The notes under the pieces are model-generated. The model saw nothing but the letters and a program-made list of their open reading frames with translations. It searched no databases and had not been told where the DNA came from. The translations under genes were made by a program, and so were the position numbers. Shown here piece by piece: positions 8,463-16,556 of a stretch of 64,000 nucleotides of DNA. Origin of the DNA: Streptomyces puniciscabiei. Lineage in GTDB: Bacteria > Actinomycetota > Actinomycetes > Streptomycetales > Streptomycetaceae. The stretch covers positions 1 to 64,000 of the forward strand of contig NZ_VFNX01000002.1 of assembly GCF_006715785.1 (NCBI RefSeq). The letters run 5' to 3'. Position 1 is the first letter of the stretch. Each line of letters starts with the position of its first letter.

Positions 8463-10934
8463 ATGGCCGACGAGAACGGGAATGTGTCCAACGCAATCAT
8501 CGGCGGAGTGTTCTTCCACCAGGTGCTCCAGGGCCGCGACATTACCCTGGTGCTGCCCCCAAAGGTCACGCCAGCGTTCTCCGGTCTCCCCGCCCCCTCT
8601 CCCACGTTCATCGGACGCGACGTACACGTAGAGGAGCTGCTTCACGCACTGGCCCCCCGCGAGGAGCAGCAGGCGGTGCCGCAGCCGTCACGGATAGCGG
8701 TGGCGGGCCTGGCAGGGGTCGGCAAGACCGAGCTGGTCGTCCAGGTCGCCGCACGCGCCCTGCGCGAGCCGGACTGGTTCCCCGGCGGAGTGCTGTTCGT
8801 CGACCTACTCGGTTACGATCCCGAACACCTACTCTCCCCCGAACGGGCTCTGGACGGGTTTCTGCGCGCTGTCGGCATTTCCGGCGAACACATCCCCGAC
8901 AGCCTGCAGGACCTGCAACGGCTGTACCGCAGTGTGCTGGCTGCCTTCGCCCGCGAGGGTCGGCGGATCCTGGTGGTCGTCGACAACGCCTCCAGTGCCG
9001 ACCAGGTAGCTCCGCTGCTGCCCGCCGACGGGATGACCGCTGTCCTGGTCACATCCCGCCACACCCTTGACATCGGCGCCCGCTTGCACGACCTGGACGT
9101 CCTCGACACCAATGCGTCCATCGCCTTGCTGCATCAGGCCCTCCTGCAGGCCCGCGGACCCGCCGACGCCCGCGTCCAGGACGCCCCGGACGCAGCCGCA
9201 GCCATCGCCGATCTGTGCGCGGGCCTGCCCCTGGCCCTGCGTATCGCCGCGGCCCTGCTCTCCGACGCCCCCACCCGCCCACTGGCCTCCCTGGCCCAAG
9301 CCCTCCGGACAGAGCACTCCCGGCTGGACCGGCTACGCCGCGAGGACCGCGCGGTGCGCGCTGCCTTCGACCTGTCCTACCAGCGCCTCAGCGACGTTTC
9401 GGCACGCCTGTTCCGCCTGTGCCCTCTCAACGCCGGTCCCGACCTGTCGACAGAGAGCGCCGCTGCTCTCGCCGACATGGATGACTACACGGCCGAGGAA
9501 ATCCTCCAGGATCTGAACCGCGCGCACCTGATCGAGACCTCGGGGTCCGCATGGGGGCGATGGCGCATGCATGACCTGGTCCGCCTCTACGCCACTGACC
9601 ATCTCAAGCAAGAGGGCCGCGAGAAGCAGATCGCGGCCCTCTCCCGGCTACTTGAGCGCTACCGAATCATGGCATCCGCCGCCAGCTCGCACCTGGCCCC
9701 CGATACCGGCAGTCCGCCTTCCCCGCTCTTCACCAACCGCGAGACGGCGCTGGAGTGGCTGGAGCACGAGCGGGCCAACCTGGTCGGCACTGTCACCACT
9801 GCTCACGAGACCGGGGCCGCCGCCACGGCGGCCAGCCTCGCCTTCAGCCTGGCCGCGTTCCTCGAGCAGCGCCGGTGCTTTGCCGACTGGACCGCGGTAA
9901 CCGCCACCGCGCTGGCCATCCTCCAGCAGGCCGGCGATCACCAAAGTGCAGCCCGGGCCATGACCAACCTCGGCATCGCCCAACGGGAGTTGCGACAGTT
10001 CGACACAGCGGTCCTGCTCCTGCAGACGGCTGCTGATGCCTTCGCCGAGGCAGGCGACCGCCGCGCCCGAGCCATAGCGCTGGATGCACTCGGCGTCGCC
10101 CGGCGCGAGATGCGGCAGTACGACGAAAGTATCGACGCCCACACCGAAACCGCAGCCATCTTCCAGGACCTCCAGGATCTCGGTGGCCAGGCTCGGGCCC
10201 TGAACAATCTCGGCTCGGCCTGGCGGGAAATGCACCAGCCCGGCGAAGCCATCCCCGTCCTGCGCCAGGCTCTCAGCATCATGCGGACCACCGGCGACCA
10301 CCGCGGCGAGGCCACGGCCTTGGTCAACCTCGGTGCCGCCCTACGGGAATCCGGGCAGTTCGACGAAGCCATCGCCCTGTACGGGGGAGCCATCCCCCGA
10401 CTCCGCGAGACGCACGACCGGCACGGCGAGGCCCTGGCCCTGCACAACCGCGGCGACGCCCTGCAACACATAGAGAGATTTTCCGAGGCCATCGAGGACC
10501 ACCGCCAGGCAGCAGAAATCTTCCAGAGGGCCAAGGAAAACCGCCCCCTGGCCAAGGCGCTGGCCAGCCTGGCCGGCGCCTACTCAGGGGACGAGCAGCA
10601 CACGGCCGCAGCAAAGATCTCCGCTCAGGCAGTGGAGATCCAGCGGCAACTCTTGCACGCCGACCCCACGGTTAACGCACCGGAACTCGCCCGCACTCTG
10701 TGCCTGGCCGCCTGGGTCCGGCGCAACGGACAACACGACCTCGCCACCGCGCTGACCATGACGGAAGAGGGCATTGCGATCTACTGCGATCTGGGCGCCA
10801 AAGCGTCGCCCGTCCTCAGTGCCCACTTCCGCATGGCACTGGGACTCCAGGCAGACATTCTCGACCTGCTCGGCCGCCACCAGCAGGCCGACACCATCCG
10901 CCGCAAGGGCCTGCCTCCAGATAGAAGTTCGTGA
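8463..10934 (+). CDS. NLR-like receptor: amyloid-like motif, NB-ARC ATPase, TPR repeats
   Basis: 823 residues. Residues 10-27 (NAIIGGVFFHQVLQGRDI) repeat the motif of the preceding gene. A linker leads to an NB-ARC ATPase: P-loop GLAGVGKT (82-89), Walker B ILVVVDNA, sensor VLVTSR, GLPLAL, and MHDLVRLYA in the MHD position of NLR proteins. The C-terminal ~420 residues are TPR units (for example ARALNNLGSAWREMHQPGEA) likely to sense a ligand or house intramolecular inhibition. The gene is complete. It is translated 5 nt after the putative effector. Known: this architecture is widespread in multicellular bacteria, and some members provide phage defence. Inferred: ligand-driven oligomerisation nucleates the motif and recruits the 150-residue partner. 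Confidence 0.85.
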   Translation: MADENGNVSNAIIGGVFFHQVLQGRDITLVLPPKVTPAFSGLPAPSPTFIGRDVHVEELLHALAPREEQQAVPQPSRIAVAGLAGVGKTELVVQVAARALREPDWFPGGVLFVDLLGYDPEHLLSPERALDGFLRAVGISGEHIPDSLQDLQRLYRSVLAAFAREGRRILVVVDNASSADQVAPLLPADGMTAVLVTSRHTLDIGARLHDLDVLDTNASIALLHQALLQARGPADARVQDAPDAAAAIADLCAGLPLALRIAAALLSDAPTRPLASLAQALRTEHSRLDRLRREDRAVRAAFDLSYQRLSDVSARLFRLCPLNAGPDLSTESAAALADMDDYTAEEILQDLNRAHLIETSGSAWGRWRMHDLVRLYATDHLKQEGREKQIAALSRLLERYRIMASAASSHLAPDTGSPPSPLFTNRETALEWLEHERANLVGTVTTAHETGAAATAASLAFSLAAFLEQRRCFADWTAVTATALAILQQAGDHQSAARAMTNLGIAQRELRQFDTAVLLLQTAADAFAEAGDRRARAIALDALGVARREMRQYDESIDAHTETAAIFQDLQDLGGQARALNNLGSAWREMHQPGEAIPVLRQALSIMRTTGDHRGEATALVNLGAALRESGQFDEAIALYGGAIPRLRETHDRHGEALALHNRGDALQHIERFSEAIEDHRQAAEIFQRAKENRPLAKALASLAGAYSGDEQHTAAAKISAQAVEIQRQLLHADPTVNAPELARTLCLAAWVRRNGQHDLATALTMTEEGIAIYCDLGAKASPVLSAHFRMALGLQADILDLLGRHQQADTIRRKGLPPDRSS

Positions 10935-10989
10935 CCCAGCCCGCAGTCCCCAAGCAAACGTGCCTCACACCGCCAGCACCCCTAAATAA

Positions 10990-11180
10990 TCGACATCCGA
11001 GCTGTGGACTCCGTGGCCCTGCTGGACCCCAAGGGCGCGCCGCACGACATCGTCCAGGCCATCGGCCGGGCGCTCCGCCAGGAGCCAGGACAGGGCAAGC
11101 TCGCTTCATTGATCGTGCCGGTATTCCTCCAACCGGGAGAAAAGCCGGAGGACATGTTCACCTCCGGGTCGTACCGGCCT
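10990..11180 (+). pseudogene. DEAD/DEAH helicase C-terminal fragment
   Basis: The reading DIRAVDSVALLDPKGAPHD, then IVQAIGRALRQ, is the helicase-C end with motif VI (QxxGRxxR) and the following VPVFLQPGE segment. Only about 63 codons remain. Upstream is the intergenic end of the receptor gene, downstream the insertion sequence. Because the sequence beyond the far side of the IS does not resume the helicase, the gene was already cut before or during insertion. A different, larger copy of the same helicase family survives at 42.7 kb. Confidence 0.7.
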
Positions 11181-11265
11181 AAGGCGTCGTTTCTTATGGC
11201 TATCGGCAGGCAGTAGGCGGATGTGACCGGAGCGATGTCAGAGTCTGCGGTTAGGGTTCGCGTCC

Positions 11266-11781
11266 ATGGGCATCCACTGCGAGTACGTCCGTCTCTCCCC
11301 TGCTGAGCTGCAGCGGTCGTTGAGCGATCCGTCCTGGGCGCAGGAACACATCGACGAGCTGGGTGATGCCTGGGCCGAAGAGGACCCGCTTCCACCCGAG
11401 AAGGCGCCCTACTTCAGCATCGAGAAGTCGTGGCACAAGCTGCACTACCTCATTGCCGCCCACGGTGGCATGCCGGTCGATGTCATCCACGGAGGGGCTG
11501 AGCTTCCGTTGGAGGACGACATGGACTTCGGCCCCGCCAGGTATTTGAGCCCCGAGGACGTCGCCCGGGCCAGCGGCTGCCTCGCCACCACACCGTTTGA
11601 CGAGTTGGCCCGACACTACGACTTGGCGGCCATGCGCAGCGCCGAGATCTACCCCCTGCCGGAATCCGAAACCGAGGTCCCCTCGGACCTGGACACCCTG
11701 CAGCACCGCTACGAGGAGCTGACCCGGTTCTTGTCCGCTGCCGCCACCGCAGGCGATGGCGTAGTCCTCATGCTGGTCTGA
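11266..11781 (+). CDS. DUF1877 (YfbM-like) passenger protein of the IS
   Basis: 171 residues beginning MGIHCEYVRLSPAEL, with the central HGGMPVDVIHGG and the late YLSPEDVARA patterns of DUF1877/YfbM proteins. Function of the family is unknown; members are small soluble domains. The gene lies inside the terminal repeats of the IS, 26 bp from and convergent with the transposase, and travels with it: the second IS copy encodes the same protein. Typical two-frame IS5 elements are ~0.85 kb, so the extra ~0.6 kb is the passenger. A clear Shine-Dalgarno is lacking (GGTTCGC precedes the ATG). Confidence 0.8.
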   Translation: MGIHCEYVRLSPAELQRSLSDPSWAQEHIDELGDAWAEEDPLPPEKAPYFSIEKSWHKLHYLIAAHGGMPVDVIHGGAELPLEDDMDFGPARYLSPEDVARASGCLATTPFDELARHYDLAAMRSAEIYPLPESETEVPSDLDTLQHRYEELTRFLSAAATAGDGVVLMLV

Positions 11782-11807
11782 CGCGGCTCCCAGCCTGTCT
11801 GCTCGGA

Positions 11808-12643
11808 TCATCTGTCCAGACGGCGTTGGCAGATGAGGGCTGCGGCTATGCCGACGAAGGCGAGGAAGTGCTCGGCCTTGCGTTCGTAGCGGCGGTGCAG
11901 GCGGCGGCATCCGGCCAGCCAGGAAACCGTCCTCTCGACCACCCAGCGGTGGCGGCCCAGCCGTGTGGAGGACTCGATGCCCTTGCGCGCGATGCGGTGA
12001 CGGATGCCTCGCTTGCGGAGCCATCGGCGCAGGTGGTCGTAGTCGTATCCCTTGTCGCCATGGAGCTTGGCCGGTCGCCGGCGGCGCGGGCCGCGCCGGG
12101 AGCGGATGGGCGGTATCCCACGCACGAGCGGTTCCAGGCCGAGGCTGTCGTGCATGTTGGCGCCGGAGATGCCCAGTGACAGGGGCAGACCGTTCCGGTC
12201 GGTGATCAGGTGGATTTTCGATCCGCTCTTGCCGCGGTCGGTCGGATTCGGTCCGGTCAGTGGCCCCCTTTTGCCGCCCGGACACTGACAGAGTCGATCG
12301 CGCACCGCGACCAGTCCAGTTCACCGCGGGCGCCGAGTTCGTCGAGGACGACCCGGTGGAGACGAGCCCACACCCTGGCCCGGCTCCACTGGGCGAAGCG
12401 CCGGTAGACCGTGGGCCAGGCCGGACCGAACACGGGCGGCAGTTGACGCCAAGTGCAGCCCGAGGTGGCTACAAAGATGATCGCCGCCAGAGTCTCTCGG
12501 TCACCTGCCCGCCGTCGACCCCCGCCCTGCGGACGCTTCACCTCAGTCGGTGGGACCACCCGCCGGAACAGGACCCACAACTCATCCGGCACCAACCGCT
12601 CAACCAGATCCGTCATGCACGGTTCAACGAGCGACCACACCAA
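11808..12643 (-). CDS. IS5-family transposase (two overlapping frames), copy 1
   Basis: Frame A (12643-12257, 128 residues) holds the N-terminal DUF4096-type region and the first catalytic aspartate (AIDSVSVRA). Frame B (12305-11808) holds the second aspartate (GDKGYD) and the glutamate (VVERTVSWLAG). The frames overlap at a run AAAAGGGGG on the coding strand near 12265-12275, a classic slippery stretch for programmed frameshifting that yields the full DDE enzyme of ~270 residues. All three catalytic residues are intact and the sister copy is identical, so the element is probably active. Confidence 0.85.
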
Positions 12644-12679
12644 AAGAAACGACCTCTAATTCGTAACACCAGCCTCTAC

Positions 12680-12711
12680 AGGCGCTCGGCCGGCTGACCG
12701 GCCGAGCGCCT
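12680..12711. terminator. Strong hairpin terminator
   Basis: Perfect 14-bp stem (AGGCGCTCGGCCGG) with a CTGA loop, followed by GCTCCTTT. It lies just outside IS copy 1 and could stop transcription from either side. The next 230 bp to the hydrolase gene hold nothing else I can identify. Confidence 0.7.
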
Positions 12712-12939
12712 GCTCCTTTGGAAAAAGCGCCTCCGCGACGGCAAACTCCACACGCAAAGCCGTCCTCCTCGCGCACCCCGCCGCGTCAACGTCCTTCGGG
12801 CACTTGGGCGGGAGGGACACTGCTGCGAACCCCAGCCGCCCCTGCTCACTGATGCAACCGGGTGACTTCTAGCCAGTTTCACGGGGGAGTACTCGCTCAG
12901 TGCAGCGGCCGGCAGTGAGTGGACGGCTGCGGACCTGTG

Positions 12940-13734
12940 TCAGACCGCGGCGAGGAAGCCGCGGACCGTAGTCGCGAAGCCGGCCGGGTCGTTGGCGTAT
13001 ACGAAGTGGTCGGTCCCCAGCTCGACGAGGTGGGTGCCGGGGCGTCGGGTGGCCATCTGTTCTGCCTGCTCCGCCGGCAGCACGCCGCCCTTGGCGCCGC
13101 GCACCAGCAGCGCCGGGCACGTGGAGCCGGTCCAGTCGGCCCAGTGGTCGCCGTGTACTTGGTCCTCCGAGTCGTAGATGTCCTGGGGGTGGAAGTGTAG
13201 GCCCCAGGTGCCGTCCGGCCGCTCGCGGACGGCTGCCTCGAAGTGCGGTGCGAATGGGCCGAGTTGCGCGACGAACGCCTCCCGGTTGGGGGCGCTGCCC
13301 TCCGGCAGGTTCAGGACGAACGCCAGCGGATTGCTGCCGTCCAGGCCGAGTTCGGCGCATCCCTCGGCATTGATCAGCGCGGTGACACGCTCAGGGTGGC
13401 GGGCTGCGAACTGGTAGGCGTTGATCGCGCCGAGCGAGTGGCCGAGGAGGGCCGCCCGGTCCAGCCCCAGGTGATCCATGAGGGCTTTCAGGTCGGCGAG
13501 GTAGCCCTCCCGGCTGTAGTCGGCCGCCCGGTCGGACTCACCGTGGCCACGCTGATCGGGGGCTATGACCCGCCACTCCGGGGCGAGACGAGCGGCGAGC
13601 TCGGCGTACGACAGGCCCTCGGACATGTGCCCGTGCAGGGCGAGCAGCGGTCGGCCGGGGCCGCCGAAGTCCACGTAGGAAAGGATGCGGCCGTCGACGG
13701 TGAGCGCGGAGCGCTTGGTGAGGTCGGTGTCCAT
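12940..13734 (-). CDS. Alpha/beta-fold hydrolase
   Basis: 264 residues from the ATG at 13734. The alpha/beta-hydrolase signature is complete: oxyanion region LALHGHMSEG, DQRGHGESD, nucleophile elbow GHSLG, and C-terminal GTDHF with the catalytic histidine. Substrate cannot be told; the class covers esterases, haloperoxidase-like and epoxide-hydrolase-like enzymes. I reject the longer form reaching 13845 because it would run through the repeated regulatory region upstream. The start has only a weak GAAG ribosome-binding site. Single gene; its promoter contains three tandem 13-bp repeats, so it is probably controlled by a repeat-binding regulator not encoded next door. Confidence 0.8.
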   Translation of the reverse strand: MDTDLTKRSALTVDGRILSYVDFGGPGRPLLALHGHMSEGLSYAELAARLAPEWRVIAPDQRGHGESDRAADYSREGYLADLKALMDHLGLDRAALLGHSLGAINAYQFAARHPERVTALINAEGCAELGLDGSNPLAFVLNLPEGSAPNREAFVAQLGPFAPHFEAAVRERPDGTWGLHFHPQDIYDSEDQVHGDHWADWTGSTCPALLVRGAKGGVLPAEQAEQMATRRPGTHLVELGTDHFVYANDPAGFATTVRGFLAAV

Positions 13735-13751
13735 GGCTTCATCGTAGAGTA

Positions 13752-13790
13752 GATCTATACGCTCGTACAAGACGCCCGTACTAGACGCTT
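13752..13790. promoter_or_regulatory. Three tandem 13-bp repeats upstream of the hydrolase gene
   Basis: Units GATCTATACGCTC, GTACAAGACGCCC and GTACTAGACGCTT are consecutive direct repeats in the leader/promoter of the hydrolase gene, followed by an AT-rich GTATAAATTT. They look like iterated operator sites. Confidence 0.5.
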
Positions 13791-13868
13791 GTATAAATTT
13801 CGGCCTGCCGCGCACACGCCGCCATCTCTCGCATGGTGGCTGCATGGGTAGGAACGGGCGCGCCCCGG

Positions 13869-14060
13869 CTGCGGCTGGTTGTGGTCACGAAGGACGACAT
13901 CGGACCGCGGCTGTGCCGCGGGTGCGGCGGTCCGCTGATGCCATCGGCGAAGGCGACGGCGGCGTTCTGTTCGTCGGCCTGATCGTGCCGCTACAACCAC
14001 CGGTGGGCCCACCGCCGCGCGGCCGGACGGGGCGAGCACCCAAGGAGGCCGGGCTGGTGA
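13869..14060 (+). pseudogene. Small CxxC zinc-knuckle protein, broken by an in-frame stop
   Basis: The frame reads RLRLVVVTKDDIGPRLC, then RGCGGPLMPSAKATAAFCSSA, a TGA, and two codons later CRYNHRWAHRR. Without the extra TGA-TCG codons it would be CGGPLMP...FCSSACRYNHR, matching the relic at 51.6 kb (CGGPLMPTAKAKAAFCSSACRSRHRR). A 6-nt insertion therefore introduced the stop. Members pair CxxC with CSxxCR to bind zinc; function unknown. Confidence 0.5.
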
Positions 14061-14204
14061 CCGAGCGGCGCGACGCCGACCGGATCCATCCTCTACGGCG
14101 TGGTGGAGGACCGGCCGGCGATCCGCGTCGGCTGGTCCTCGGCGTCGTCCGCCCGGAGCAGATCGTGCCGCGCCGCACCCGGTGGCGCCCGGTCGCGGAT
14201 TCCG

Positions 14205-14302
14205 AGGGGACTGATCATCGCGCCGTGGCCGCGAGATACGACAAGCTCGCCGTCCGCTATGAGGCGACCGTCCTCGTCGCGGCCATCAACGAGTGGCTGT
14301 GA
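14205..14302 (+). pseudogene. IS5-family transposase C-terminal fragment
   Basis: The last 32 codons read DHRAVAARYDKLAVRYEATV, then LVAAINEWL and stop, the very conserved end of a common Streptomyces IS5-family transposase (HRAVATRYDKLAVRYEA). Everything upstream of the fragment is unrelated. Confidence 0.7.
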
Positions 14303-14421
14303 CCACACACGCGCACCGCCTTTTCGATAACCCGTTGCCCACGAGCCAATCGGCCAGCTAGGTTCTCCCAGCCGCCTGCATGGGTGCAGGCCGGCGCTGT
14401 CGACGAGGAGGTGTCGAGCAC

Positions 14422-14514
14422 ATGCGCAGGAGTGCTCAGCAGTTGATCCCGCGTACCGACCTCAGCCACCTCCTCACGACGGAGACACCTTGTCCCTTCA
14501 CATCACCCCACTGA
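14422..14514 (+). CDS. Short upstream ORF overlapping the GNAT start
   Basis: Thirty codons beginning MRRSAQQLIPRTDLSH, with a strong GAGGAGGTG ribosome-binding site 6 nt before the ATG. It ends at 14514, 25 nt inside the tandem-GNAT gene in another frame. Such an arrangement could act as a leader that couples translation of the acetyltransferase, whose own start is a TTG. Could equally be a chance ORF. Confidence 0.3.
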   Translation: MRRSAQQLIPRTDLSHLLTTETPCPFTSPH

Positions 14515-15368
14515 CCGACCCAGCTCACGGCCCGCACAGCCGACGCCTTGCATGGCTGGCGTCCGACGCCGATGCCAACCCTGCCGGGACGGCCTTTCTG
14601 CGCCTGTTCGATGGCGGACAAGAGCACCTGGCCGAGCTCGACCTCCGTGTTCATCCCGCAGAGCGCCGCAAGGGCGTCGGCTCCCGGCTCCTCAACACCG
14701 CCGTGGCCACCGCCCGGGACAACGCCCGACGCTGCGTTGTCGCGCAGGCAGAAGCCGGATCGCCCGGCGACCACTTCCTGGCAGCACGCGGTTTCCGGAA
14801 GGTCCTCACCTTGAGGTTCACCCGCTTGCCACTGGCTGACGTGGATACCGCCGTCCTCGCCGAGATCATCGAGCGTCCGCATCCCGGCTACCGCCTGATG
14901 TCATGGCAGGGAACCGTCCCCGACGACCTCGCCCAGACGTTCGCCGCCTCACGCCGCGCCATGGACGACATGCCCATGGACGACACCGACTACGGCACCG
15001 TGACCTGGGACGTGGACCGCGTGCGGGCCGCGGCGAAGGCCGTCGAACAGCGCGGCGACCACCTGCACACCGTCGTCGCCATCGACGCCTCCAACGGCTC
15101 GATCGCCGGGTTCACCGAACTCGTCATCCCCGGCAACGGCGCAGGTGACGGCCAGCACTACGGCACCGGTGTGCTGCCCGAGCACCGTGGACACGGCCTC
15201 GGCCGATGGATGAAGGCCGAGTCGATCCGACAAGCCCATAGGGACTATCCGGACCTCAGCGGCCTCCTGACCGACTCCGCCGACAGCAACACGCACATGA
15301 GACAGATCAACGACGGCCTCGGCTACACACCCACGCACACGACACACCAGCATCAGCTCGACCTTTAG
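14490..15368 (+). CDS. Tandem GNAT acetyltransferase
   Basis: 292 residues from a TTG with GGAG upstream. Two GNAT folds: the first (about 1-115) has the acetyl-CoA pyrophosphate loop VHPAERRKGVGSRLL; the second (about 150-290) has VLPEHRGHGLGRWMK. Tandem GNATs of this type in Streptomyces include mycothiol-synthase-like and antibiotic-modifying enzymes; the substrate here is not evident. Acetyl-CoA binding loops look intact in both halves, so it is probably active. Followed directly by a strong terminator. Confidence 0.8.
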   Translation: MSLHITPLTDPAHGPHSRRLAWLASDADANPAGTAFLRLFDGGQEHLAELDLRVHPAERRKGVGSRLLNTAVATARDNARRCVVAQAEAGSPGDHFLAARGFRKVLTLRFTRLPLADVDTAVLAEIIERPHPGYRLMSWQGTVPDDLAQTFAASRRAMDDMPMDDTDYGTVTWDVDRVRAAAKAVEQRGDHLHTVVAIDASNGSIAGFTELVIPGNGAGDGQHYGTGVLPEHRGHGLGRWMKAESIRQAHRDYPDLSGLLTDSADSNTHMRQINDGLGYTPTHTTHQHQLDL

Positions 15369-15374
15369 CAGAGA

Positions 15375-15418
15375 GCGGACGGGCCGGCCCGGGGCATCAC
15401 CCCGCCCGGCCCGTCCGC
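15375..15418 (+). terminator. Terminator after the GNAT gene
   Basis: Perfect 13-bp stem (GCGGACGGGCCGG) with an inner GGGG/CCCC stem, starting 7 nt after the stop and followed by GCTTTCG. Confidence 0.75.
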
Positions 15419-15499
15419 GCTTTCGATACACGCGCTAACGAGCTCGTGCACGGTAGGCGGAGAGGCGTCGAGTTCTCAATCGTCGATCATGGTCGTGTG

Positions 15500-16258
15500 A
15501 TGTGGAACGAGTCTCGTACGGCGATCATCAGCGACCGGAGGATCACTGGCCTGTCGGCTGACGTGATCGCTGAACTCGTTGCTGAGGTAGGCCCGTTGTG
15601 GCACGAGCGACACCAGGCCAAGCTCGCGTCCAGGCCGCGGAAGCGGGCTGTGGGCGCGGGTGCAAAGCACCGGCTGATGTTCGTCGACCGGCTCCTGGCC
15701 ACGCTCGTGCATCTGCGCCATGCCGTCACTCATGACGTGCTGGCCTGCTGGTTCCGTGTGGACCGCTCCACCATCACCCGTGCCATCGGCGAGGTTCGGC
15801 CACTGCTCGCCGAGCGAGGGTGCACCATCAGCCCGGGTGTGCAGCTGCGGACACTGGTCCAGGTCGTCGACCACCTCGGAACCAGCGGGACGACCGGCAT
15901 CATCGACGGAACCGAGATCCGCGTCCGGCGCCCGGCCGCCGGACGCAAGGACCGGGACAAGTTCATCTCCGGCAAGAACAAGCAGAACGCTGTCAAGACC
16001 ATGGTCGTCACGGACGGCGACGGCCGCGTCCTCTTCTGCAGCCCGGCTCAGTACGGCAGCTGCGCAGACATCACCCATGCACGCCAGTCAGGGCTGGTCA
16101 AGCTCCTGGCCGACGGGCCCGCGGTCGAAATCCTCGCCGATGCCGGCTACCAGGGACTGGGCGCCCAGACAGGCGGACGCGTGGTGACACCACCGCACCG
16201 CAAGTTCAAGAAGAACGCCCCCGACTGGTACGAGGAGATGCACGGAGCGGAAGACTGA
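15500..16258 (+). pseudogene. Truncated DDE_Tnp_4 (IS5/Harbinger-like) transposase
   Basis: About 252 residues: an N-terminal HTH (CWFRVDRSTITRAIGEV), then the DDE core with the first aspartate in IIDGTEIRV and the second in EILADAGYQG. The chain stops at WYEEMHGAED, before the segment holding the third catalytic residue (VEHxxAHLKNW in the family), and the downstream sequence does not resume it in any frame. It is therefore a 3'-truncated, inactive copy. No terminal repeats could be found. Confidence 0.7.
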
Positions 16259-16556
16259 CGTCGTGCGCCGGCGGGTTGGGAAGGCGCGGTCAGGCTGCCG
16301 AGCCGAGTGGTCGGCCGCCCCGGCGGATGCCTCTCTCACTTCGGAGACGGGCGCGTTCCTTGCGTCCGGCCGCCAGGACTTCGACGAAGAGGGTTGTCGG
16401 CGGCGATCCCGTCGGCCCACGCGCTCACCACGGCTCCTTGCTCATCGGTAGCGGAGAACGGAGCCTGGGCCGGCCACGGAGATCCCGGGTCGGCTCCTGC
16501 GGGGCCGCCCCCGACTCGTGTGACACTGGCTTACCTGACCATCGCCCGGGTCGATG
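16259..16556. other. Gap after truncated transposase
   Basis: No gene or clear site seen. Open frames here are uninterrupted only because of GC content. Confidence 0.4.

Larger units (their letters stand above)
11183..12656 (-). mobile_element. IS5-family insertion sequence with passenger gene, copy 1
   Basis: 1,474 bp. Ends read GGCGTCGTTTCTTATGG (left) and GAGGTCGTTTCTTTTGG (right, reverse complement): imperfect terminal inverted repeats. TAA flanks both ends directly (11180-11182 and 12657-12659), a 3-bp target duplication as in the TNA-targeting IS5 subgroups. It carries a two-frame transposase on the minus strand and a convergent DUF1877 gene between the left end and the transposase. 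Copy 2 at 38002-39475 has the same length in opposite orientation and encodes identical proteins, so transposition was recent. Confidence 0.85.
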
